A stretch of DNA of 64,000 bases, taken from the NCBI RefSeq assembly GCF_048544455.1, contig NC_133526.1, positions 7,270,001-7,334,000 of the forward strand, written 5' to 3'. The position numbers and the translations under genes are program-made. Below, piece by piece: positions 9,727-21,826 of this stretch. Source of the DNA: Silene latifolia. Lineage: Eukaryota; Streptophyta; Magnoliopsida; Caryophyllales; Caryophyllaceae. The notes under the pieces are model-generated. The model searched no databases. It saw only the letters and a list, made by a program, of their open reading frames with translations, and was not told where the DNA came from. How positions within the stretch are numbered: the stretch's first letter is position 1; every line of letters starts with the position of its first letter.

Positions 9727-12700
9727 TCAGCTCATCTGCCGAGACACGGGTTTGATCCATAAATGATTGTCTTCTGATGCTGCCTCTTTAACAGGTTCAG
9801 TTTCACACTTGAGGCATTTAACATTTCTTCTAAAGTTGAGGAAATTACACCTGCCAAAGGAAAATGATTCTGATTCAGCCGTAGACCATAGCAAAAACGA
9901 AGGCCATCTCACAGAGAGAGAGACAATAGGAAAGAAAAGGGGAGTTACCTGGAGCAAACCCATTCCCCTGGATTTAGAGACTCTGGTGGTCGGGTAGTTG
10001 TGCACTGGAAACATACCGTTCTTCTTGAAAAATTTAAACTTCCACACCTATTACATAATTATATTTGGTTAGTGAACGAGCAACCACATATCACCAGTGA
10101 CCGGTAAAAAAAGGAAACAATTCTGCAATCGGGCAGGTCACAAGCCTTCGAAGCATTTCCCCAGAAGCAGGAAAAGGGAAAGGGAAATCGTCGATGAAAG
10201 GGCGGACTGAGTGAAATAACTCTGTCGCCTATTCAAGATTAGAGAAACTCACTGAGGGCAATTCCAGTCGCCTTTTTTGAGTTCAATGTGGACACTTTCT
10301 TTCTTCTTAGGAACATCCTCCACACAATTTCGGCACTGGGTATTTCTGGCATAATTTAAGTATTTACATCTGCAAGCCAAACAAATGGACTATCAAAGTG
10401 AATCAAACAGGAGAATTAAAGAACTCCAAAGCAAGATCAAGCAGAAGGGTAGCCTCTTGTAGCATTGCAAAAATGTCTAAAATACAAAGTACGACGTACT
10501 TGTTTAGTTAGCACCTACAGAAACTGAAACCCCGAAGAACTTAATATATCATAAGTGAAATAAGAGATTCATGGGAGATGCCCCAAAATTGTTTGACATA
10601 AGGATGTTATGTATAGAATATGGATTATCAACTTATCAGACATCTAGCTAACTTATCACAGTCAAGAATTTTCATTAGGATCAGCACAACTGAAGAATCT
10701 CAAGATTAGATTAAAGTTAAAACTAAGAGCAAGAGTAACAGACCCGTCTCATGTCTAGTTACTGCTCTTTCTAACAATTTCTTTGGCATCACCAAATTTA
10801 TCCCAAACCCTATTCTCTTGACATTTCTTTACTATCAAAAGGAGTCCGTTAGTTAAGAATTTTATATACTTTTGCAGATGTCCAACAAAATATGCCTAAA
10901 AGTCTCTTAACACAATCTGTGCTGGCATCACAGACTTACATAAAAGTTCAATTGTAATGGCCAATTTATGAGGATTTATTAAACTTACTTGGGACAAACC
11001 CAATCCTGTTTCCGTGTTGCGATGGCTTGAGACACCACAGTAGCAGTCGAATTTACAATTTTTTCCTTCTTATAAGGGATCTCCTCAGTGACTGGACTTT
11101 TAGGCGCTTCACTCAAGTCCATTAACATGCTCAGTAATCTTCTGACAGATGATTCAGCCTGCTCATTACTGGTAGTTCTAACGGCCTCAGATATAACCAT
11201 TGGGTTTAGAGCATACAACAATAAGAGACGCATGATATCCACAGTTCCGACGAGAGAAGAGTCATTCGGCTTTAAGTATGCTCGATCACAAGATTCCCTT
11301 AGACTGCATACATCACATACCTGCATTAAATTCAAACAAGTAAACCAAGGAATATTATATTAATACATAGTAATTCACTCAACGCTAGAGACAGTTATAA
11401 GTATGCTAGATCATATTTGCTGAGTTGCAAATAAGACGTCTTCTATACAGGAATAGTTGTATAAAGACCGTGTCCTGTTACTCCGAAGTACTCGTAATAG
11501 ACAAGTAGCAAAACACCTTTGGCTAACACACTAGTCTTAGTAGTCAGCATTTTGCTGATTTTGCAATTATGATACTAGGTTGTTCAAATTCAAATTGATC
11601 AGGAGCTTACTGGACTTCACAGATAAAGCTTGGTTCACAACAGAAATCATAGAACACACCAATTTTAAGTTAAATATTAGGATATTTAAAATACAAATTT
11701 AGGAGACAAAAAAAATTCAATTTTAAGCGGAATTTTAGGAGCAAATTCATAATAACAACCTGCTGCTTATACACAAATTATGACTCTAAAGATATCAAAT
11801 AAAGAAGACCTGAAAAGGTAACAAAAACGGAGTGAAATATTTCTTATAAAGGACTTACATTTTTTTCCTCCAAACCTACGTACTCTCTAAGTCGTTTTGC
11901 TGAATTAACAACTTTCCGAACAAGTGTAGGACAACCAATCTCCACGACATTTTGAATATCATCTTTTGACAATGACCTACAAGGATTAAGCACAAGGAGA
12001 GGTGAGCCTATAAAACCAGCAAAAAGTATGTTGGGGCAACAACAATAATAATCACCATTACAAACAAGCAGCAAAATTAAGAGCAATCCCTTCCCTTTCC
12101 CCCTCTTTCCCTTTCTTGATTCTCTTACCATTTGAAGAAACAAACGCCCCCTTAGAGTTAGTAGGCTCTACAAATTGTTAATTTGTGCACTCTCGGCAAG
12201 TGTGACCTTATGCATTTTGCCATCCACAAAAATTTGTGCATTTTTTCTTATACTAAGTACGCCCTCACTCATTTTGTCATTTCCTCACCCTCCTGGACCG
12301 TTTGTTCATCGATGAAGTGCTAAATCACCATTACAAACAAGCAACATCTCCATTATCACCTTCACTATCACTAACATGTCTCCATTCCAAACTTCACCAC
12401 CACCTATTGAGGTCCTACCCAAAATTTTTCCTTATCATACATTCATACCGTCAAAATTCACTACGATTTCCTTTTTCTTTTAGACTTAACTGTGGTCTAG
12501 GTAGCACGGACACTCCTCCTCATCAGTCGTCCTGTGCCCGACACCGTGTCGGACACCGACACTCATCGGATACATGCGGCGGACACGCCTGCCTAAATGT
12601 ATCGGATACCTAAAAATGAAGAATGAGATGTCGAAAAACTGAAAGAGATTGATTAGAAGACGGATTTGAGTGGGAAATGAGAATAAGTTGTAGTTTAAGT

Positions 12701-13350
12701 CAAATTTTACCTTCAATTATTTAAATTTAATACCAAATACATTTACAAAAATAAAATGATATGTTAATTATAACTATTAAATATATATTTTATTAAATTT
12801 AAATAACATGTCCCGTATACTCAATTTTATGGGATGCTCCAGCTCAATTCTACCCTTCACCTTAGTTCAGATAGTTTCAGTCCAAAAGCACTCCAGCTCA
12901 ATTCTACCCTTCAGTTCAGATAGTTTCAGTCCAAAAGGACGGGCACAAAATACAACTAAAAATTCAGCCAAACAAAAGAACAAGTAATAAAAAAAAAAAA
13001 AATTGAAAAAAAAACCAAGAGATAAGATAAGGAACAAACTTGAAAACGTCGAAACGGTCACGAGCAAAGCTGAGACAAGGATTTTTCAAGAGCTTAACAT
13101 CTCCGTAAACCAATTCGTCAACGCCATCACCAGAAGAAGAATTGGGGAAGTAACCGCGAGATTTTAATCGGTCGACGAAGGATACCCATTCCGGCCATGG
13201 ATGCGGCGGCGGCGGCGACGGAGACGACAGAGACTGCGGCGATACGGTGGCGGAAGTGGTGCAGACGCGGGAGAAAATTAAGGGTTTAGGGATTGAGGGT
13301 TTAGCGGTGAAATGGAAGAGAGAGTGTGGTGTTGTGGTTCGGAGAAACAT
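9727..13350 (-). CDS. OZ/VAR3-like organellar zinc-finger protein, copy A (intact, three fingers)
   Basis: Six exons: 13040-13350, 11859-11976, 10989-11320, 10253-10369, 9949-10047 and 9727-9850. They sum to 1101 bp, 366 residues plus stop, with GT-AG junctions. The amino terminus (MFLRTTTPHSLFHF...) is basic, Ser/Thr-rich and lacks acidic residues, like an organelle transit peptide. PWPEWVSFVDRLKSRGYF and a Cys-rich block (CDVCSLRESC) follow, then three RanBP2-type fingers: WVCPKCKYLNYARNTQCRNC, WNCPQCGSLNFSRRTVCFQC and WVCSRCNFLNFRRNVKCLKC, all fitting W-x-C-x2-C-x3-N-x6-C-x2-C. This matches Arabidopsis OZ1/VAR3 and OZ2, RNA-editing factors of chloroplasts and mitochondria; the function here is inferred. 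Introns 1 and 2 carry repeats but the exons are clean. Intact frame and junctions suggest a working gene. Confidence 0.85.
12492..12836. repeat. CGTGTC-rich dispersed repeat, copy 1 (intron 1 of OZ copy A)
   Basis: It starts near CTAGGTAGCACGGACACTCC and ends near TTTTATGGGATG, with words such as GACACCGTGTCGGACACCGA. Relative to copy C, where intron 1 runs straight from GGACTTAACGTCAG to CTCCAGCTCAATTTT, this block is an insertion. Relatives occur at 13455-13800 and, inverted, at 44955-45510. Probably a non-autonomous DNA transposon; class not proven. Confidence 0.6.
12837..12941. repeat. Two-copy direct repeat of ~52 bp
   Basis: CTCCAGCTCAATTCTACCCT through CAGTCCAAAAG occurs twice in tandem, one copy with a 5-bp insert. 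It lies in intron 1 of OZ copy A near exon 1; copies B, C and D have a single version. Confidence 0.7.
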
Positions 13351-13454
13351 GGCTAGTCAAGTTAGGTTCGAGTTTTCGACACTTGATTTATGATAGTTTA
13401 GATTGGATTAGATATTCAGAAGGAAGGAGCTCGTTTTCCTTCCTTCTTGAATAC

Positions 13455-13800
13455 TGGTGGAGTCTAGATAGTACGGACGCTCTTTTTAATCTCCCGTTTT
13501 GTGTTGGACACAACATTCGTTGAATATATGGGGACACGTCTAAATGTATCGGATACTTATAAACGAGGAATGAGATGTCAAAAGGAAAAGATTGATTAGA
13601 AGACGAATTTGGGTGGGAAATAGAATAAGTTATAGTTGAAGTCAAATTTTATCTTCAATTATCTAAATTTAATATCAAATACATTTACAAAAATAAAATG
13701 ATACGTTAATTATAACTTTATACAGTAATATATATATTTTATTAAATTTAAATAACGTGTCTCGTGTCCTAAATTTCATGGGATGACCTAGTACCTAGAG
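13455..13800. repeat. CGTGTC-rich dispersed repeat, copy 2
   Basis: Same family and orientation as 12492-12836: both share AAATGTATCGGATAC, TTGATTAGAAGACG and AAATACATTTACAAAAATAA and end near CATGGGATG. The two copies flank exon 1 of OZ copy A, this one just upstream of its start codon. Confidence 0.6.
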
Positions 13801-14305
13801 TTGAACTTGTGTCGTGGAACATTGGGTTAGCACGGGCGATTGTTGGTGCGATACGATATGATGGCCAGTTGGGTTGGCTTTGACGATTAAATTAGTCAAA
13901 CGGTAGCAAACAGATTTGGGTTAATGGGCTATGGACTTATGGGTCCTAATCAAATGTATTAAAAGTTATTAGATTGAAGGATCTGTAGTAGTTGGATCGA
14001 AGGAAAAGGTGACGACAAAATAGTTGGATCGTTCCAATAAAAGGTCTAGGTCACTCATAAATTTGAGAGCGTTCAAATTGCACCCAAAGCGACTAGACTA
14101 CAATTGTCGTTTGACTAGACCCACTTTTTGTAGTGTCAAGATTTGTAAATCCTAACATGGGACTTGATTGACCCAAACCTGAAATTGCTCGTCAATTAGG
14201 GTCGAAACCTTACCCGAGCCGCTCGACTAGGGTTGTAAATGGGCTGATTTGAGCTTGAGCTCAGATGGGCCCGGGCTCAACTCGGCTCGGTATCTTGTGA
14301 TCCCG
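13801..14305. other. Spacer upstream of OZ copy A
   Basis: No gene recognised. 14225-14300 contains GGGCCCGGGCTCAACTCGGC-type words seen in degenerate Mutator-like MITEs. It leads directly into the UGT fragment. Confidence 0.4.
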
Positions 14306-14453
14306 CCACCCGATTTTCCCAGCTGGGCCATGGTACACCACCAGCACGAGGCACTCATCGTTGCGAGTGCATGTTCCATGTCTGGGTAGGTATAACCGTA
14401 TAACACTACAACGGCTCACCATACCTTACGAAGTGTGATACAATAGGCTTCGA
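14306..14453 (+). pseudogene. Fossil fragment of a UGT79-type glycosyltransferase
   Basis: About 150 bp align with the intact UGT at 49269-49416: both share CACGAGGCACTCAT, TATAACACTACA and CGGCTCACC, and the fragment corresponds to the residues around HPHEALIVAGACS. The reading frame is broken and nothing of the rest of the gene is seen. It sits in the same orientation and on the same side of an OZ gene as the intact UGT beside copy D, so it is best read as the remains of a duplicated OZ-UGT pair. Confidence 0.8.
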
Positions 14454-14543
14454 TTCGTCCAACAAGAACTGCCCTTTAGGATGAAACATAAAATTGAATG
14501 AAAAATTAATTCAAGATACTGTTTGATCTTGAACTGTTATTAG

Positions 14544-14731
14544 CTATGTTGCTCGGACTGGGTGAGAAGTATCCGACACGGATACGTGTCCAAGTGTCGG
14601 ATTCGTCTATTTTTATGAAAAAAATCATGTTTTTGGTCTAAAATAAAGTGTCCGAGTGTACTACCCATGTCCGAGTGTCCAGTGTCCGACACGGGTACGC
14701 GATGTCATATTGAGGAGTCCGAGCAACATAG
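14544..14731. mobile_element. hAT-type MITE with 8-bp target duplication
   Basis: Perfect 13-bp inverted repeats CTATGTTGCTCGG and CCGAGCAACATAG bracket a 188-bp core of TCCGACACGG/GTGTCGGA words. The 8-bp direct repeat GTTATTAG flanks it (14536-14543, 14732-14739). The paralogous position near 24531 reads straight through as an empty site. Relative of the element at 1667-1830. Confidence 0.85.
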
Positions 14732-14883
14732 GTTATTAGACTAAAAAAAAACAACGGGTTGAATAGATAAATCGGTTCTACTGCCTCTAAATCTGTAATT
14801 GTCGAACGGAGCTGAAATCCTGCAACATCTGTCAAATGTTGATTCAACATTGGGAATTTTAATTGCTTTTGGCATCAGCGATT

Positions 14884-17800
14884 CTACCGAGATGGCTTGC
14901 CGTGGTCAGTTTCACACTTGAGGCATTTAACATTTCTTCTAAAGTTGAGGAAATTACACCTGCCAAAGGAAAATGATTCAGCCGTAGCCCATAGCAAAAA
15001 CGAAGGCCATCTCATATAGAGAGACGATAGGAAAGAATAGGGGAGTTACCTGGAGCAAACCCATTCCCCTGGATTTAGAGACTCTGGTGGTCGGGTAGTT
15101 GTGCACTGGAAACATACTGTTCTTCTTGAAAAATTTAAACTTCCACACCTATTACATAATTATATTTGGTTAGTGAACGAGCAACAACATATCACCAGTG
15201 ACGGATAAAAAAAAGGAAACAATTCTGCAACCAGGCAGGTCACAGGCCCTGAAAACATTCCTCCGAAGGCAGGGCACTGCCACTACATACCTCCATGCTG
15301 TGTCTGGACCGTGCCATTTTGGAGTGGCTCGGAAGACACCACGAAATAAAGCCCGGCCCATCACAACTTGGTTACATCAAATTCCCAGAGGTAGGTGGTA
15401 GGCTCTTCAAGTTCAAACATATATGTCATCCAGACTACGCTTAAATTTGCCATTGGATTTCAGCGAATATTTGAGCTAGAAACCCTCTAGATATTAACAA
15501 GGCAAGGCAAGGCAAAATCGTCGATGAAATGGCAGAAGTGAAATAACTCTCTCGCCTATTCAAGATTAGAGAAACTCACTGAGGGCAATTCCAGTCGCCT
15601 TTTTGGAGTTCAACGTGGACTTTTTCTTTCTTCTCAGAATCATCCTCCATACAATTTCGGCATTGGGTATTTTTGGCAAAATTTAAGTATTGACATCTGC
15701 AAGCCAAACAAAGGGACTATCAAGTTGAATCAAACAGGAGAATTAACAAAGTCCAAATTAGAACTAATTTTTTTTTTAAAAAAAAGCAAGATCTAGAAGA
15801 AGGGCAGCCTCTAGCATGTTCAAGGATAGAAAAACTCACGTACGACAACGCCAGTCACCAGACTTGGGTTCAACATGTCGCGAAGCATCACCAGTCCTCA
15901 GTTCAACATGTCGCCTAGGAACATCCTCATTGCATTTTAGACAGCTAATATTTCGGCCAAAGTTTACATATTTACACCTGCAATGGAATACAAGGAAGGA
16001 GTAAACATTAAATCAGGCAGCTATTTAAGGGCAATTGGAAATACAGATGGACCAGATGTTCAACTAATCACAATGAAAACTAGAAATAAACATTAAAAGA
16101 AAAGAAACAATAAAGCTCCCCGTGAGTGTATTGTTGTCAACTCAGATCAGTTTGGCGGCTTTGGCCAGCTACAGCACAGAGCCACACACATTTATGCATC
16201 TAACTCTTATCACTTTCACAGATGCTACCCACACCATAAATTCTCAAACCTCACTTGAAGAACAATATTTACAACATTCAATGAATATTCTAATAAAATC
16301 TAGAATTGCACACATATTAAATACCACTAACTGGCCATAAGGTAATCTTTTATTTGGCATAGCCTTCAAGAGAAAAGCATATCGCTGCTTTTAATGTCAA
16401 AATTTAGGTACTCAAAAGTATCGACATGTTTTTCCTTCAAATAATTCATCTACAGAAGAGTACACAAAATTAAATTCGTCATCACGTTATAAGTTATAAC
16501 TAAACCAAAGTCCTTTCGAAAAAAAAAAAGTAAAACAGTGATACAATCAACAGCGAAAAAAATTAGATCAACATTATTCTCTCCAAATTATTCACATGTA
16601 CGACATGCACCTCCTAAAAGCATGCATAAAAATCTAAGGAATATGTGAATGACTAGTGCAGTTAAGTAGGCTCCACATTACCCCCAAAATTACAAACAGC
16701 TCTACTGCCTATGATCACAGTATATTAAATTGCCGAAAGAACAAAAATACATCAACCATCAGTAGCCAATTTTGTGTGAACAAAAGTATTTTTGCTACTA
16801 AGCCCATAGTAAAAAAAATGGATAACATAAAAAGTAAAGTGAACAACTCTATTGGGTGGGCAGGCATACCCTACATATGTATCTGATAACATTATATCTG
16901 GGAATGCTCTTGACTCCTACGAAAGAGGGTTTATCCATGAGGAGGGCGGGCCTGATACCTGAGATAGTGCTTGAGAATGCTGAATTTGCTCAGGTTGCTA
17001 AGAAGAAAGCAACAAAAGAAATGTTCTGGAACCCCGATTGAGAATAGATTAGATTAGATATGCTCAAGGGTCAGCTATACTGAAACCAAATAAAGGACCA
17101 TGCACCAGATATATAGAGTAACAATCTCCTCCTTCACTTTCTCAATAAGTATTAGAAATTGGAACGTTAGGCCGTTAGGGGCTCCGATGAAAGCGTGAAG
17201 CACCTTGCAGCGGATATCCTCTGGAAAAGAAATATTGATTTCATTGGCGTTTTGGAGACAAGGGTGAACGACTGAACGTTCAAAAGGACTTTATGTTTTT
17301 TTTGACAGGATATAGAATTATTTAAGGGATACCAAGGGGGTAGTTCCCTCCTTAGCCCTTATCATAGAGGTGACGGCGTGACGCCCATTATAAAAAGACC
17401 GCCATGTAAGTGACGCTCATATACAAAAAGATACCCTAAAAGTGACACCAATAAACAAAACGACACCCTAAATGTGACGCTCAATACAAAATGAGAGACG
17501 AATAGTTATGCTCTCGAGTTAACATAGGTTATCTTATCTACAAAAATAAGAAGAGACAAGTTTCAACTTAAGCATTAGGCTCCAAATACATGGCCCATAA
17601 ATCCATAATGCTATTAATAAGCTCAGTTTGGTCACTCATAATTATCTCTGTCATGTGAGTGATAGGATTTCTCTCTTCCCAGAATTTGTGGAAGCCCTTA
17701 AGGCACTAGGGTCATCATGTCACGTGAGTGTTAGGGCTTAGCTATTCTAGAGCCTTAAAAAGTACAGGTCATTATTATAGCTACTCGGGGTCAGTATATT

Positions 17801-20800
17801 CACTATTCAGTGCCAAATTTTTCACTAACAGCAGCTGTTATCTACCTTCATTCACAAAGCTAATCCATTTGCTGCTTGGCCATAGCTTTGGTCTATTCAC
17901 AACTTAATACGTCCATAGGTAGTACTTGCAGTTTCAGACATCAATTGTGTTTAATTCATTCCACATAAAATTGCTGCCTACCATCCTGTACTCAAAGCTA
18001 TCATAGACTTTGGGGATTCCGTTCGAAAAGCTGATCTTTCTGATCCAAACCCCAGAGCCGTTTATTTACTTAGTCTAATAAGCAAGATGGGATTAACAGA
18101 AAGTAGATACATGCCCAAGTTAACAGTAGGTGGATCCATGCTTTTCGATCTTATTTTGAAGAGTTTTCCTTTGCAGGCCTCTTAGACAGCCCTGTAAAAC
18201 TAAGGGGAGACACTCAAACATCTGCCACCATAATAGTTCTAGTATCTCAATATCTGATCTGAAGATCCTTACTTCGTACCTATAATTCAGGAAAATAGGA
18301 GCAATCCACTATTGAGGTGTACTAGTGTTCCTATCATTACTCTGGAGTCTGAAAAATATCATACTCACGGATGGACCATTGATTGAACTTCAACGATGCA
18401 TGGTTGGTGATCTTACATGCAACAAATGTACTCTAAATTTATGTCCTCTCACAGCTCTAAATTTTCAACATAATGCTACAAGAAAACAAAAGTCCACAAA
18501 TGGCATTGCTTAGCAAGTTCAAGGATTTCGAAACTCACTTAGGGCAAATCCAATCGCCTTTCTTGACGTCATGTGCACTACCTTGCATTTCAGGACGATC
18601 CTCGTTGCATTCCCGACACTGACTATTCTTTTTGAAATTCAAGTAGCTGCATCTGCATGTCAAGCCAGATTGGGTTGAATCAGATGTAGCAATCAAGCTA
18701 CAAGTGTTAATTCTAACTAGATAGACAATATGCTGAACTATAAAGTATAGATTGTACAAACAAGAAATGAATCATCTACCAGAACTAATTTAATACTATT
18801 TCCAACCCATTACCACCTTGAAGTTTGTCAACCCACCTATAAATAAGAGATGCTTCACCGTTGTCAACCAAAATGTACTACTCGCTTAAATATATATGTA
18901 GCAGACACTTTATAAGAGCGTACCGCATATCAGATTTGGTGTATTCATAATGAATTGGTAACCTTGCTCTTGTCTAGGCAAAAAGCCAGGTTCTCTGAAT
19001 GGCAATTTCACCTTCAAGGCAACCATCAAGGCCTCATGATGATTCCTTAATGGACAAAGAACATAAATTCTATAGCATGTATTTCTTACTCACAAAACTG
19101 ATTTTCCACAAGGCTAAATGCAAGGGAAAAGAATTCACTGATGGATGTAATGGTTGTTTCCATGCTAATGTGGCTAAAAGAAGCCATACCAACTCTATTG
19201 GAAAATAAAGATGTCCAAGGAAATGATTCCACCTACCCTAACCAGACAGCTGAGGGTTTTCTACAATATTATTATTGTTGTTGCGCACTAATGTTCCTGT
19301 CATTACTCTGGAGTCTGAACAATATCATACTCATGGATGGACCATTGATTCAACGTCAACGATTCATGGTTGGTGATCTTACGGGCAGCAGGTGTACTCT
19401 TAAAAGTCTAAATTTATGTCCTCTCAGAGCTCTAAATTTTCAACATGACGCTACAAGATTTAAAAAAAAAAAAAAAGTCTCCACAAGGCATTGCTTAGCA
19501 CGTTCAAGGATTTCGAAACTCACTTAGGGCAACTCCAGTCGCCTTTCATGACGTCGGCATGTGCACTACCTTGCATTTCAGGACGATCCGCATTGCACTC
19601 CCGACACTGACTATTCTTGCTGAAATTCAAGAAGCGGCATCTGCAAGTCAAGCCAGATTAGGTTAAATCAGATGTAGCAATCAAGCTACAAGGGTTAATT
19701 CTAACTAGATTGACAAAATGCTGAACTATAAAGTAGAAATTGTACTAGCAAGAAATGAATCATCTGCCAGAACTAATCAAATACTATTTCCAATCCATAA
19801 CCCCACCTCGGAGTTTACCAACCCACCCATAAACAAGAGATGCTTCCCCCTTGACAACCAAAACGTACTACTCGCTCCGTCCCAGTGAATTCTTTACGTT
19901 TGCTTTTTGCAAAGACCAAGGTATGAAGCAAATGCACAAAGTTACCCTTACTTTTCCCTTTCTGCTTTTTCAAAGCCCATGGATTTTGGAAGGGCCTTTT
20001 GGTAAAGTAACAAAGTAACAATATGTTTTAAAAACAAATGTTCAGCACTTACAGAGACACTCATTCAGTGGGACAGAGAGGGAGTATAATACTCCGTATT
20101 ACATGATTCATAGCACGCTGCAGCTACGGGTCTAAAAAATACCTTTGAGAACAGAAGTCAATACCCACTTACCCCATCTGTGATTTCAGATGTAAAGGTC
20201 ATTTTATGCAAATAGCATCAAGTCATTAAAATATCACGTTTATTTTATTGACATCTTATTCAACACATACAAGGCAGGCATAAACTAGGAAGCATTCTGC
20301 TCACTGTAAATTGGTCGCCAACAATAAGCAGCTGAAACATTGCAAAAATGTCTCAAGTACCCAGAACGAAGTATGTGTTTAGTTCACGCTTTCAGAAACT
20401 GAAATACCGAAAAACATAAAATATTACTTATGAATAAGAGCTTCATGGGAGATGCCCCAAAGCTGTTGTGTATAACTAATACGGGTTATCAGACATCTAA
20501 CCAACATATCACAGTCAAGAATTTCATTAGGATCAGCACAACTGAAGATTCTCAACATTGGATTAAAGATGAAACTAAGAACAAAGGTAACAGGCCTATT
20601 CATGTATAGTTGCTGCTCTTTCTAACAATTTCTTTAGCATCGCCAAACTTATCTCAAACCCTATTCCCTCAACATTTATTTTACTACCAACACGAGTCTC
20701 TTAGTCAAAAATTTTATATATTTTTGCATATGTCAAACAAAATATGCCTTAAAGTCTCAAACACCATCCGCGCTGTCATCACAGACCATACAGAAAAGTT

Positions 20801-21791
20801 CAATTGTAAACGACTAATTTATGAGGATTTATTGAACTTACTTAGGACAAGCCCAGTCCCGTTTCGGTGTTCCGGTGGCTTGAGACACAACAGTAGCAGC
20901 TGAATTTACAATTTTTTCCTTCTTATAAAGGATTTCCTCAGAGACTGGACTTTTAGACGCTTCACTCAGGTCCATCAACATACTCAGCAATCTTCTGGCA
21001 GATGATACAACCTGCTCATTGTTGTTAAGTCTAACGGCCCCGGATACAACCGTTGGGTGTATAGCATAGAACAATAGGAGACGCATGACATCCACAGTTT
21101 GGACAAGACGAGAGTCATTCGGCTTTAAGTATGCTTGATCACACGATCCTTTTAGACTACATACATCACATACCTGCATTAAAGTCAAACAAGTAAACCA
21201 AGGAATAATATATTAATGCATATTAATTCACTCAACGCTAAAGACAAGTATAAGTATGCTATAGATCATATTTGCTAAGCTGCAACTGGCAATAAGACCA
21301 CATCCTGTCACTCTGAACTAATAGACAAGTAGCAAAACACCTTCTACTAACACACTAGTCTTGTAGCCAGCACTTTGCTGATTTTGCAATTATGATACTA
21401 GGTAGTTCAAATTGAACAGGAGCTTACTGCTACTTAACAGACAACGCTTGGATCACAGCAGAAATCATAGAAGACACTAAGTAGATTATTAGGATATATT
21501 AAGAAATAAATTTAAGAGACAAAAAAAAAACTCGATATCATTACAGATACAGAGTAAGATATTTCTTATAAAGGGACTTACATTTTTTTCCTCCAAACCT
21601 ACATACTCTCTAAGTCGTTTTGCTGAGGTAACAACTTTCCGATTAATTTTAGGACATCCAATCTCCACGACATTTTCAATATCATCTTTCGACAATGACC
21701 TACAAGGAAGAAGCACAAGGAAAGGTGAGCCTATAAAACAAACAAAATAGTATGTCGAGTAACAACAATAATAAGCACAATGGTAGCTCTA

Positions 21792-21826
<35 letters not shown>

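Noticed and set aside
12302-12613. Plus-strand frame in intron 1 of OZ copy A
   Set aside because: It spans the junction between intron and inserted repeat and is not shared by the other copies.
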